A stretch of DNA of 14,030 nt from Firmicutes bacterium UBA2058 (GTDB lineage: Bacteria; Bacillota; Clostridia; Tissierellales; Sedimentibacteraceae): NCBI GenBank assembly GCA_002332905.1, contig DDAM01000038.1, positions 1 through 14,030 on the forward strand. The letters are read 5' to 3'. The notes under the pieces are model-generated. The model searched no databases. It was not told where the DNA came from and was given only the letters and a program-made list of their open reading frames with translations. The position numbers and the translations under genes are program-made. Positions 1 to 7,266 of the stretch are shown in pieces. Numbering within the stretch: the stretch's first letter is position 1; each line of letters begins with the position of its first letter.

Positions 1-53
1 GTTATAAATACATCATACAAGTTGAAATGTATGAATAAATTTAAGATGTTTAT

Positions 54-263
54 GTGGCTATTTGCCATAGTGACAATATTTTGTTATTTTTGATGGTCGT
101 AGTAGTTGCATATAGTTGGGGATACATGCAAAGTGCAATTGATCACCATGTTGCATATTTTAGTGCACCAGCTAACTTTTCTTTAATAAATGGAATTCCT
201 TTTTTAATTGTTGCTATCATTACAGGGTCCATTACTTTTATATTTAGCCGAAAAAGTAAATAG
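54..263 (+). CDS. Small hypothetical membrane protein, possibly 5' frameshifted
   Basis: I do not recognise the family. The GTG-initiated frame gives 69 residues with two hydrophobic segments (about residues 9-24 and 47-64) joined by a polar stretch containing SAIDHH, and a basic SRKSK tail, so a small two-helix inner membrane protein is plausible. There is no Shine-Dalgarno sequence before GTG 54 or before the internal ATG at 93. A second reading frame begins with ATG at 31, encodes a basic N-terminus plus a hydrophobic run (MNKFKMFMWLFAIVTIFCYF), and stops at TGA 91-93. One extra T in the T-tract at 87-91 would join the two frames into a 77-residue protein. It is followed by a good terminator at 330-361, which supports transcription. 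It could be a genuine short gene, a decayed gene or a chance ORF. Confidence 0.4.
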   Translation: MAICHSDNILLFLMVVVVAYSWGYMQSAIDHHVAYFSAPANFSLINGIPFLIVAIITGSITFIFSRKSK

Positions 264-329
264 TTCAACTTTTATAAGATCACAATTACACAATATTGTT
301 TATATATGTTAATACAGAAAATAAATAAA

Positions 330-361
330 GGTCCTACCCTTTTTTGGTATGACCCTTTTTT
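330..361 (+). terminator. Rho-independent terminator, probably bidirectional
   Basis: GGTCCTACC (330-338) pairs with GGTATGACC (346-354) with one C/T mismatch around a T-rich loop, and a run of T follows. It ends transcription from the left. On the minus strand the same stem lies 14 bases beyond the rpsT stop codon and is followed by a T-rich stretch, so it can serve both convergent units. Confidence 0.75.
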
Positions 362-374
362 ATAAATAATATTA

Positions 375-638
375 TTAAGCTATTTTATTTAATCTTGCTT
401 GTAATCTGCTGATTTTTCTAGCAGCTGCGTTTTTGTGAATAGTGTTTTTAGCAGCAGCTCTATCAAGTTTAGATTCTATATCTTTTAAATAACCTTTTGC
501 TTTTTCTATATCACCACTGTTTACAGCAGTTTCAAATTTTTTAATATAAGTCTTAATTTCAGATTTTCTACTTTTATTTATAGCAGTTTTCTTATCAATA
601 ACTAATATTCTCTTTTTTGCTGATTTAATATTTGCCAA
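375..638 (-). CDS. rpsT: 30S ribosomal protein S20
   Basis: S20 binds 16S rRNA early in assembly of the small ribosomal subunit. The 87-residue product is the usual length, lysine- and arginine-rich, and begins MANIKSAKKR with the family pattern of alternating basic helices; KNTIHKNAAARKISRLQ near the C-terminus is typical. The start codon is TTG at 636-638, preceded on the minus strand by a very strong GGGAGGTG ribosome binding site at about 645-652, and no ATG sits nearby in frame. A non-ATG start is notable because E. coli rpsT also starts at UUG, which takes part in autogenous translational control. A consensus promoter lies at 711-739. The gene diverges from gpr, as it commonly neighbours it in Firmicutes. 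Identification is secure. Confidence 0.97.
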   Translation of the reverse strand: MANIKSAKKRILVIDKKTAINKSRKSEIKTYIKKFETAVNSGDIEKAKGYLKDIESKLDRAAAKNTIHKNAAARKISRLQARLNKIA

Positions 639-710
639 TTATTTCACCTCCCCTGATGAGATTTAATATTTTAATATTCAATATTACGATTTAATGAACA
701 TAGCATAACA

Positions 711-739
711 ATTATACAAGTTTCTTTAACAAAAATCAA
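711..739 (-). promoter_or_regulatory. SigA-type promoter for rpsT
   Basis: Read on the minus strand, TTGATT (plus positions 734-739) is separated by exactly 17 bases from a perfect TATAAT (711-716). The predicted start near 705 leaves a leader of about 65 bases before the TTG codon. The near-consensus hexamers fit a highly expressed ribosomal protein gene. Confidence 0.75.
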
Positions 740-810
740 TAGAAAAGAATAAAAAAAATTAAAAAAACAATAATATCTTTGTAACATATAAATAATTTGG
801 AGGAATGACT

Positions 811-1749
811 ATGACACGTACAGATTTAGCTTATGAAGCACATGAGGGGTTGGCAAAAAAATGTGAGGGTGTAATACTTGAAACAAAGGATTTAGAGCAT
901 GGAGAGCTAATAAAAATTGAAATAACTGATGAAGAAGCTGAAAAAATTGTAGGTAAAAAAATAGGTAAATATGTAACCTATGAGACACCAAGCTTTAAAC
1001 ACATGAAGGATGAAATAAGAAAAGAAGTTATAGAAATATTATCTAATAATTTAAAAAGCTTAGTTGATATAAATAGAGAGAAGATATTAGTAGTTGGACT
1101 AGGCAACAGAAGAGTTACGGCTGATTCATTAGGACCTAGAACAGTAGATAAGATAAAGGTTACAAGACAGTATTTTAAGGCATACAAAAAGGATTTTGAT
1201 GAGGATTATAACGAGCTAGCAATTTTAGTACCTGGAGTTATGGGAGTTACTGGTATTGAAACTCAAAACACAATTAAAGGTGTTATTGAAAAAATAAAGC
1301 CTACTATGGTAATAGCTATTGATGCACTTGCTTCAAGAAAAATGAAAAGGCTTTGCTCTGTTATTCAAATAACTAATGCAGGTATTGAACCTGGCTCGGG
1401 TATAGGCAATATGCAAGGCTCTTTAAATGAAGGAACATTGGGTATAAAAGTAGCTGCTATAGGGGTGCCTACAGTTGTTGACACTGCAACGATTGTAAGT
1501 GATTCTATAGATTTAATGAAGGAAAAATTGACACATAAAATATCGGTAGCCGATGAGGTTTTAGGTCTGTTAGGGCAGTTAGACGAACATGAAAAAATGG
1601 GATTCATTAGAGAGGTACTAAATCCTATGTATAATGATACCTATGTTACACCTAATGAAATAGATGAATTAATTGAGATATTGTCGGATATTTTAGCTGA
1701 AGTTATAAACAATGCAGTACATCCAGGATATGAAAGCAGTGATATGTAA
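811..1749 (+). CDS. gpr: Spore germination protease GPR (peptidase family A25)
   Basis: GPR degrades the small acid-soluble proteins that coat spore DNA, supplying amino acids during germination; it is made as a zymogen in the forespore. The product is 312 residues from ATG 811. I prefer this start because GGAGG at 799-803 lies 7 bases before it; the upstream in-frame ATG at 805 is only one base from the site. The N-terminus MTRTDLAYEAHE matches the family. GLGNRRVTADSLGP contains Asp105 and VIAIDALASRK contains Asp171; their spacing of 66 equals that of the catalytic pair Asp127/Asp193 reported for the Bacillus enzyme. ITNAGIEPGSGIGN is another family signature. The propeptide before RTDLA is shorter than in Bacillus. 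The neighbour spoIIP is also a sporulation gene. I saw no convincing SigG promoter by eye. Confidence 0.96.
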   Translation: MTRTDLAYEAHEGLAKKCEGVILETKDLEHGELIKIEITDEEAEKIVGKKIGKYVTYETPSFKHMKDEIRKEVIEILSNNLKSLVDINREKILVVGLGNRRVTADSLGPRTVDKIKVTRQYFKAYKKDFDEDYNELAILVPGVMGVTGIETQNTIKGVIEKIKPTMVIAIDALASRKMKRLCSVIQITNAGIEPGSGIGNMQGSLNEGTLGIKVAAIGVPTVVDTATIVSDSIDLMKEKLTHKISVADEVLGLLGQLDEHEKMGFIREVLNPMYNDTYVTPNEIDELIEILSDILAEVINNAVHPGYESSDM

Positions 1750-1829
1750 AAGCTTATTTTTCGATTAAACATTCCTTTTAATTATTTTAAAAATATTGTT
1801 AATTAATAACATCATTTGCTAGTTTACTT

Positions 1830-1837
1830 CATATATT
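1830..1837 (+). promoter_or_regulatory. Weak candidate SigE -10 element for spoIIP
   Basis: CATATATT fits the loose SigE -10 pattern CATANNNT, and spoIIP is a SigE gene in model spore formers. No clear -35 is visible and the 171-base gap is extremely AT-rich, so chance matches are likely. The rest of the gap (1750-1920) holds AT-rich repeats of AATATT type and no gene. No SigA-type TATAAT with a plausible partner was seen there. Confidence 0.2.
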
Positions 1838-1920
1838 TAAATAAATATTAATAAAATATTATTCAATAATATTAAAAAAATATTATTTACTACTTATTAG
1901 ATAATGTATGGGGTGTTTAT

Positions 1921-3054
1921 ATGAGAAGAAGAAAAAGATCATCGGTGAAAGTGTATTATGTCATTGCTATAATATGCTTAGTTATTTTGTTCACAGGTTA
2001 TAGATATGTGTATAATCTATCAGAAATAAGAAAAGGTAACCAAGAAGTAGAAACAATATCTTTAGTGGATAAAAGTGAAGAGATAGCACAAAAATATAAT
2101 AAAATATTTGCAAAAATCATGTCTTATTTCAATGTATTCTTTAAGGAAACCTTTAAAGAATATGATGAGAATGGTATGTTTGATAACAAAAATAATGTTA
2201 ATCTGGGAAGCAATATACAATCGGTAGAAAGTGGTGAAGCAACAAACCTAGATAATATTGAAGTATATAAAAATAGTGAGGATTCAAATAATGAATTATA
2301 TAAAGCTACGATTCTTTTAGCAAATGATAGAAAAAATGAATTTTTCACTGTATCAGAAATGTTTAATATGGCCTCAAGGCTAAGCAACAGTGTCAGAGAT
2401 CTGAAAAAATACAGTGATGAAGTAAATAAAAAAATGAATATCATACTATTTCATACCCATGGAACGGAGGCTTACAAGGAAAATGCGAAAAAAAATTACC
2501 GTTCAGAAAATGTGAAAAACAATATAGTTGGTATTGGTAGTATAATCGCAAAAAACCTAACAAACTATGGTCTCAATATTACACATTTAAAAGATTATAA
2601 CGATTTACCTTCATATAATTTATCATATGCTAATTCAAAAAAGCTTGTAACTAAAAACCTAGACACTCAAAAGAAAAATTTAATCATAGATATACATAGA
2701 GATGGTGCAGATGCAGAGTCAAATTATGAAAAAATTTTAGAAAGTGTAACTAGAGTAAAAATAAATAATGAGTATATAGCTACTTTTTCTATTATAATTG
2801 GTGGTGAAAATGAAAATATCGAGGATTTGAAAAAAATAGCTAACGCAGTAAAGTCTGTTTCTGATAGTTTATATCCTGGATTATGTAGGGGAGTGGTTAT
2901 TAGAGATGGAGCTTATTTTAATCAAAATATAAGTGATTATGCACTTTTATTAGAAGTAGGAAGTAATCTTAATACTGTGGATGAAGCTAAAATCACAGCA
3001 GATTTTTTATCAGAAATATTATGCAATGCTATAGTAAAAATAAACAATAACTAA
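1921..3054 (+). CDS. spoIIP: Stage II sporulation protein P (engulfment peptidoglycan hydrolase)
   Basis: SpoIIP is a membrane-anchored amidase/endopeptidase that works with SpoIID and SpoIIM to thin septal peptidoglycan and drive engulfment of the forespore. The 377-residue product has a basic N-terminus (MRRRKRSS) followed by one membrane anchor at about residues 11-27, then a low-complexity linker and the catalytic domain. Family motifs are visible: FHTHGTEAY with His178, His180 and Glu183, DIHRDG with His259, and LLLEVGS with Glu345, which together form the expected zinc and catalytic site. GGGGTG lies 5 bases before the ATG. It follows gpr by 171 bases with no clear terminator between them. 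A 15-bp hairpin begins at its stop codon. Identification is secure. Confidence 0.95.
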   Translation: MRRRKRSSVKVYYVIAIICLVILFTGYRYVYNLSEIRKGNQEVETISLVDKSEEIAQKYNKIFAKIMSYFNVFFKETFKEYDENGMFDNKNNVNLGSNIQSVESGEATNLDNIEVYKNSEDSNNELYKATILLANDRKNEFFTVSEMFNMASRLSNSVRDLKKYSDEVNKKMNIILFHTHGTEAYKENAKKNYRSENVKNNIVGIGSIIAKNLTNYGLNITHLKDYNDLPSYNLSYANSKKLVTKNLDTQKKNLIIDIHRDGADAESNYEKILESVTRVKINNEYIATFSIIIGGENENIEDLKKIANAVKSVSDSLYPGLCRGVVIRDGAYFNQNISDYALLLEVGSNLNTVDEAKITADFLSEILCNAIVKINNN

Positions 3055-3083
3055 TTATAAATTAGCATTAATTTATAATTAGT
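3050..3083 (+). terminator. Perfect AT-rich hairpin at the spoIIP stop codon
   Basis: A 15-bp perfect stem, left arm 3050-3064 and right arm 3069-3083, with loop GCAT, contains the TAA stop of spoIIP. It is followed by GCTTTAAAATT rather than a strong T-run, so it would be a weak terminator. It may instead protect the 3' end of the spoIIP mRNA. Confidence 0.4.
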
Positions 3084-3085
3084 GC

Positions 3086-3114
3086 TTTAAAATTAACTAA
3101 GATTCTGTTATAAT
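3086..3114 (+). promoter_or_regulatory. SigA-type promoter for lepA, extended -10
   Basis: TTTAAA at 3086-3091, a 17-base spacer and TATAAT at 3109-3114, with TGT directly before the -10 (extended -10 form). It lies about 30 bases before the lepA start, after the spoIIP hairpin, so the housekeeping gene has its own promoter separate from the sporulation gene. Confidence 0.6.
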
Positions 3115-3144
3115 ACCTACACAGGTAATTACAGGAGGAATATT

Positions 3145-4953
3145 GTGGATAGAAAAAAATATATAAGAAACTTTTCCATAATTGCTCATATAGATCATGG
3201 TAAATCTACATTAGCAGACAGATTGATTCAAAATACAGGACTTTTAACAGCACGTGAAATGCAAGAGCAAGTATTAGATAACATGGATCTTGAAAGAGAA
3301 AGAGGAATAACTATTAAATTGCAAACCATGAGATTAGTTTATAAAGCTAATGATGGTCATGAATATTTATTAAACCTTATAGATACCCCAGGGCATGTTG
3401 ACTTTAACTACGAGGTATCTAGAAGTTTAGCAGCTTGTGAAGGTGCTATCTTAGTTGTTGATGCAGCTCAAGGTATAGAGGCTCAAACCTTAGCAAATTG
3501 TTATCTAGCTTTAGATTTAAATTTAGAAATCGTTCCAGTTATAAATAAAATAGATTTGCCTAGCGCAAGACCGGATGAAATAAAGAAGGAAATAGAGGAT
3601 GTTATAGGGCTTGATTGTGAAAATGCTCCTCTTATTTCAGCAAAAGAAAATTTAAATATAGATCAAGTATTAGAGGCTATAGTTAAGCTAGTGCCGCCTC
3701 CAGATGGAGATGAAGAGTCACCGCTAAGAGCTTTAGTTTTTGATTCATATTATGATAGCTATAAAGGTGTTATAGCCTTTATACGTGTTAAAGAAGGACA
3801 AGTGAAAAAAGGTACAAAAATAAAGATGATGGCAACTGGCAAGCAATTTGAAGTTACAGAGGTTGGCATTATCTCTCCGACTCGAAAACCAGTTGATTGC
3901 TTATATGCAGGTGATGTTGGTTACTTAGCTGCAAGTATAAAGGAAGTAAGAAACTGTAATGTTGGTGATACAATAACAGATGCAGATAATCCAGCTAAGA
4001 CTCCGCTACCGGGATATAAAAAGGTTACATCAATGGTTTACTGTGGTGTTTATCCAGCAGAGGGTGAGGATTTCAATGATGTAAGAGAGGCGCTTGAAAA
4101 GCTTCAGGTTAATGATGCGGCTTTAGTATTTGAGCCTGAAACTTCAGTTGCCTTAGGATATGGATATAGATGTGGATTTTTAGGACTTCTACATATGGAA
4201 ATCATACAACAAAGACTCGAGAGGGAGTTTAATCTTGATATAATTGCAACTACCCCAAGTGTTATATACAAGGTTCATAAAACTGATGGAGAATTGCTTA
4301 TTATGCAAAACCCTACCAATATGCCACCTACTACCGAAATTGACTATATGGAAGAGCCTATTGTTGATGCTTCAATCATGACACCTACTGAATTTGTTGG
4401 CTCGATTATGGAGTTATGTCAAAATAGACGCGGTATTTTTGTAAATATGGAATATATGGAAGCAACTAGAGTTATTATGCACTACAAAATGCCTTTAAAT
4501 GAGGTAATATACGATTTCTTTGATGCTTTAAAATCAAAAACAAGAGGTTATGCTTCTTTAGATTATGAATTGGCTGGATATGAAAGTTCAGAGCTTGTTA
4601 AAATGGATATACTCATAAATTCCGAGCTTGTTGATGCTTTTTCAATTATTGTTCATAAGGATAAAGCCTATGAAAGAGGAAGAATGATAGTTGAAAAGCT
4701 AAAGGATGTTATACCGAGACACTTGTTTGCAGTTCCACTTCAAGCTTGTATTGGAGGTAAAATAATTGCACGTGAGACTGTTAGCGCACTTAGAAAAGAT
4801 GTTTTAGCAAAATGTTACGGTGGAGATATAACAAGAAAGAAAAAGCTTCTTGAAAAGCAAAAAGAAGGTAAGAAGCGTATGCGCCAAATTGGTAGCGTAG
4901 AAGTCCCACAAGAAGCATTTTTAGCCGTATTGAAATTTGACGAAGACAAATAA
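3145..4953 (+). CDS. lepA: Elongation factor 4 (LepA), ribosomal GTPase
   Basis: LepA/EF4 is a translational GTPase related to EF-G that acts on the ribosome and is implicated in back-translocation or initiation and subunit biogenesis. The product is 602 residues, the normal length. The G domain shows G1 AHIDHGKST (residues 14-22), G3 DTPGH (80-84), G4 NKID (134-137) and the G5-like SAKE. Domain II follows, and the C-terminal LepA-specific region contains RHLFAVPLQACIGGKIIARE and the basic segment RKDVLAKCYGGDITRKKKLLEKQKEGKKRMR. The start is GTG, 6 bases after GGAGG at 3134-3138. Its own promoter and terminator bracket it, but its position before hemW is the usual Firmicute order. Confidence 0.98.
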   Translation: MDRKKYIRNFSIIAHIDHGKSTLADRLIQNTGLLTAREMQEQVLDNMDLERERGITIKLQTMRLVYKANDGHEYLLNLIDTPGHVDFNYEVSRSLAACEGAILVVDAAQGIEAQTLANCYLALDLNLEIVPVINKIDLPSARPDEIKKEIEDVIGLDCENAPLISAKENLNIDQVLEAIVKLVPPPDGDEESPLRALVFDSYYDSYKGVIAFIRVKEGQVKKGTKIKMMATGKQFEVTEVGIISPTRKPVDCLYAGDVGYLAASIKEVRNCNVGDTITDADNPAKTPLPGYKKVTSMVYCGVYPAEGEDFNDVREALEKLQVNDAALVFEPETSVALGYGYRCGFLGLLHMEIIQQRLEREFNLDIIATTPSVIYKVHKTDGELLIMQNPTNMPPTTEIDYMEEPIVDASIMTPTEFVGSIMELCQNRRGIFVNMEYMEATRVIMHYKMPLNEVIYDFFDALKSKTRGYASLDYELAGYESSELVKMDILINSELVDAFSIIVHKDKAYERGRMIVEKLKDVIPRHLFAVPLQACIGGKIIARETVSALRKDVLAKCYGGDITRKKKLLEKQKEGKKRMRQIGSVEVPQEAFLAVLKFDEDK

Positions 4954-4965
4954 GACAAAATAATT

Positions 4966-5012
4966 AACCACGAAGAACACAAGGACATCACTAAGTGTAC
5001 TTTGTGGTTTTT
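4966..5012 (+). terminator. Rho-independent terminator after lepA
   Basis: AACCACGAAG (4966-4975) pairs with CTTTGTGGTT (5000-5009) with one G-U pair; beyond an A/A mismatch ACAC (4977-4980) pairs with GTGT (4995-4998). The T-run reaches 5012. The left arm and loop are made of related short units (ACCACGAAG, AACACAAGG, then CACTAAG). Confidence 0.75.
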
Positions 5013-5021
5013 GATTTACAT

Positions 5022-5056
5022 ATACTAATCTCAAATTACACCATTGATATTAGTAT
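5022..5056 (+). promoter_or_regulatory. Hairpin in the hemW leader
   Basis: ATACTAAT (5022-5029) pairs perfectly with ATTAGTAT (5049-5056) around a 19-base loop, ending 3 bases before the GGAGG of hemW. It could affect initiation, but it is AT-only except for one G-C pair and may be fortuitous. Confidence 0.25.
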
Positions 5057-5069
5057 CTTGGAGGATATT

Positions 5070-6221
5070 ATGAAAAAATTAGGGTTATACGTTCATATAC
5101 CTTTTTGTGAGCGAAAATGTAATTATTGTGACTTTTACTCACTTGTTAAAACAAGTGAGGTTGAAAATAGATATATTAATGCATTATTACTTGAAATTAA
5201 AAGCTATAAGGATAAATGTAAGGGATATGAAGTCGACAGCATATTTATTGGAGGAGGTACACCTTCTTATTTAAAACCTGAAAATATTAAACTAATAATA
5301 CAGGAGATAAATAATACACTTTTATTATCTTATGACTGTGAAATTACAATGGAAGCAAATCCTAATTCTATAGATAAAGATAAGGTTTTACAATATAAAA
5401 GCTATGGTATCAACAGAATTAGTTTAGGTATTCAATCACTTGATGAAAATATATTAAAAACTATAGGAAGACTTCATAATTCAGATGAGGCATTAGAGGC
5501 TATAAGAATTATAAAAAGTGCTGGGATAGACAATATAAATGCTGATATTATATTTAATATACCGGGTATGTCTAACACACCGGGTCAAAGTGTACAAAGT
5601 ATTATAGATACTTTAGATAAAATTATTAAAGAAAAAGTTAAGCATATTTCTTTTTATTCCTTAAAATTAGAAGAAGGAACTCCAATGTTTTTAATGGAGG
5701 AAAAAGGATTAATTAATATGCTAGATGATGATACGGAAAGAGCTATGTACTATGCTGGTCGTGAGTTCATGGAAAATAATGGATATTATCAATATGAAAT
5801 ATCTAATTTTTGTATACCTGGCTTTGAATGCAAACATAATATCAAGTATTGGACTGGTGCAGCTTATATTGGCTTTGGTCCATTTGCTCATTCATGTTTT
5901 GAGGATAAAAGATATAATAATATAAGTGATATAAATATTTATTGTGACAATTCAAATAACACAGAAAGATATAGACAGTTGAATGAAGTGTTAAGTAAAG
6001 AAAGTAAAATGTTTGAATATATAATGCTTGGGCTTAGAATGAATAAAGGTATAAGTATTGATGACTTTAATTATAAATTTGAAGCAAATTTTTTAGAGCT
6101 ATATAAAAATCAAATAGATAAATTATTAAATAATAATCTAATTGCTATAGATAAAAACATAGTTAAACTATCAAAAAGGGGAATGGACGTTTCTAATTAT
6201 GTTTTCGAAGAGTTTTTGTAA
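5070..6221 (+). CDS. hemW: Radical SAM heme chaperone HemW
   Basis: HemW is a radical SAM family protein that binds heme and delivers it to respiratory enzymes; it was long annotated as oxygen-independent coproporphyrinogen oxidase (HemN). From ATG 5070, 5 bases after GGAGG (5060-5064), the product is 383 residues, the usual length. The in-frame upstream extension to 4995 runs into the lepA terminator and has no binding site, so it is rejected. The cluster motif is CERKCNYCDF, Cys13, Cys17 and Cys20. The residue after Cys20 is Asp, and the fourth cysteine of true HemN (CxxxCxxCxC) is absent, which supports HemW. FIGGGTPSYL is the glycine-rich SAM motif. In many Firmicutes the next gene is hrcA; here it is a PhzF-family gene. 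Confidence 0.93.
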   Translation: MKKLGLYVHIPFCERKCNYCDFYSLVKTSEVENRYINALLLEIKSYKDKCKGYEVDSIFIGGGTPSYLKPENIKLIIQEINNTLLLSYDCEITMEANPNSIDKDKVLQYKSYGINRISLGIQSLDENILKTIGRLHNSDEALEAIRIIKSAGIDNINADIIFNIPGMSNTPGQSVQSIIDTLDKIIKEKVKHISFYSLKLEEGTPMFLMEEKGLINMLDDDTERAMYYAGREFMENNGYYQYEISNFCIPGFECKHNIKYWTGAAYIGFGPFAHSCFEDKRYNNISDINIYCDNSNNTERYRQLNEVLSKESKMFEYIMLGLRMNKGISIDDFNYKFEANFLELYKNQIDKLLNNNLIAIDKNIVKLSKRGMDVSNYVFEEFL

Positions 6222-6225
6222 TTTT

Positions 6226-6296
6226 GGAGGAAATAGCGTGAAAAAAGAACTTTACGCTATATGTGATACCGCGAAGCGGCATAATGGGAGGATTAT
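6226..6296 (+). repeat. Two-hairpin pre-start element, copy A (before phzF)
   Basis: GGAGG at 6226-6230 is followed by stem 1 ATAGCGTGAA (6233-6242) / TTTACGCTAT (6251-6260), 10 bp including one G-U, and stem 2 CCGC-GAA-GCGG (6269-6279). A second site, AATGGGAGG, ends 5 bases before the phzF ATG. Copy B at 11536-11605 has the same order, spacing and GAA triloop but different stem sequences. Both hairpin regions lie inside a small GTG ORF (6238-6315). Confidence 0.7.
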
Positions 6297-6315
6297 ATGG
6301 AAACAATTATTTTAA
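6238..6315 (+). other. Possible leader ORF of 25 codons in copy A
   Basis: GTG at 6238 lies 7 bases after GGAGG. The peptide begins MKKELYAICDTAKRHNGR and the frame runs 19 bases into phzF in a different frame. It shares M-K-K, an L, D, K and N-G-R with the ORF of copy B. No protein family is recognised. It could be a translational-coupling leader or simply a by-product of the repeat. Confidence 0.3.
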
Positions 6316-7142
6316 AATCATTTACTTACAATAGAATTGGTGGAAATGGAGCAGGACTCGTCATTTTAGATAGTGATATGAGCGAAGAACAAATGCAAAA
6401 AATTGCTGCTAATGTAGGCCTTTCGGAAACGGCATTTTTAAAAAGATTAGATGAGAATAACTTTGATGTAAGATTTTTTACTCCAGTATGTGAAGTCGAA
6501 TTATGTGGACACGCTACAATTGCAGCTTTTTATTATGTAGGTGAAAAGATTATAGTTAATAAAAAACAAAATTTAAAGCTTTATCAAAATACTAAGGCAG
6601 GAAAGCTAGCAATAAACATAAACTATAAAAATGAAAAGGTAGAAAGTGTGTTAATGGAGCAAGCAAGTCCTAAATTTTATGGTTATATTGAAGAAGGTCA
6701 AAAAATAAATCTTGCTGAGTCGCTAGGAATTGATGTTTCATGTATAAAATTAGCTGATTATGAGATAAAGCCTGCAATTGTATCTACAGGATTAAAGGAC
6801 ATTCTTATTCCAATTAAGGATAGACAGACATTGAATAAAATAGAGCCACAGTTTGATTTGATTAGCAAAGTATCAAAATTAAATGATGTTGGTGGTTACC
6901 ATGTTTATACTATTGATAAAGGTCAGGTTTATGCAAGAAATTTTGCTCCATTAGTTGGCATAAACGAAGAATGTGCAACTGGAACTTCTAATGGCGCTTT
7001 AGGAGCTTTATTGTATAAAGAGAATATACGAAATGGATATTTTGATGTATTACAAGGAGAAGTAATGAATGAACTAAGTCAAATCTGTGTATATGTTGAT
7101 GATAATGGAGTAAAAGTTGGTGGTAAGGCTGAAATTGTTTAA
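6297..7142 (+). CDS. PhzF-family isomerase/epimerase-like protein
   Basis: PhzF-fold proteins have two similar diaminopimelate-epimerase-like halves and use a glutamate for proton transfer; the founding member isomerises a phenazine precursor, but most homologues have unknown substrates. The 281-residue product is the typical length. Visible signatures are NGAGLVIL near the N-terminus, GLSETAFL with Glu44 at the position of the catalytic glutamate, RFFTPVCEVELCGHATIAAFY, and EECATGTSNGALGALL in the second half (family consensus ATGSA). There are no phenazine genes nearby, so a phenazine role is not inferred. The start ATG is 5 bases after GGGAGG, and that binding site belongs to repeat copy A. 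It is probably co-transcribed with hemW, as no terminator separates them. Confidence 0.88.
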   Translation: METIILKSFTYNRIGGNGAGLVILDSDMSEEQMQKIAANVGLSETAFLKRLDENNFDVRFFTPVCEVELCGHATIAAFYYVGEKIIVNKKQNLKLYQNTKAGKLAININYKNEKVESVLMEQASPKFYGYIEEGQKINLAESLGIDVSCIKLADYEIKPAIVSTGLKDILIPIKDRQTLNKIEPQFDLISKVSKLNDVGGYHVYTIDKGQVYARNFAPLVGINEECATGTSNGALGALLYKENIRNGYFDVLQGEVMNELSQICVYVDDNGVKVGGKAEIV

Positions 7143-7144
7143 AA

Positions 7145-7153
7145 TGTTATAAT
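7145..7153 (+). promoter_or_regulatory. Extended -10 promoter candidate for tldDE
   Basis: TGT-TATAAT lies directly after the phzF stop codon, the same extended -10 string seen before lepA and the first desulfoferrodoxin. No good -35 is seen. The remaining leader to 7266 includes an imperfect stem CTAATCCC / GGGATAAG (7 of 8 pairs) of unknown meaning and no gene. Confidence 0.4.
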
Positions 7154-7266
7154 TAGATTACAGTAAAGTGTGAACTAATCCCTTATTTAAAACCTTAAAA
7201 GTTTATAGTTGGGATAAGTATAAAGGCATTTCATGCTAAAAGAAAATAATTGATGGAGGTATTAAA

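Noticed and set aside
805..810. ATG 805 as the gpr start
   Set aside because: It is only one base from GGAGG; ATG 811 has a 7-base spacing and gives the family-typical N-terminus.
4995..5069. Upstream start for hemW adding 25 residues
   Set aside because: It begins inside the lepA terminator, has no binding site, and HemW proteins begin near the KLGLYVHIPFC segment.
5725..5925. 66-codon open frame inside hemW
   Set aside because: Out-of-frame shadow of a well-identified gene with no separate signals; the same holds for the antisense open frames inside gpr, spoIIP and tldE and the sense-strand frames inside the helicase and greA.
6297..7142. Phenazine biosynthesis locus
   Set aside because: Only a PhzF-fold protein is present; no other phz gene is nearby and most homologues act elsewhere.
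7143..7266. Riboswitch or T-box in the tldD leader
   Set aside because: Only an imperfect 8-bp stem is visible; no T-box bound sequence, terminator or known aptamer core was seen.
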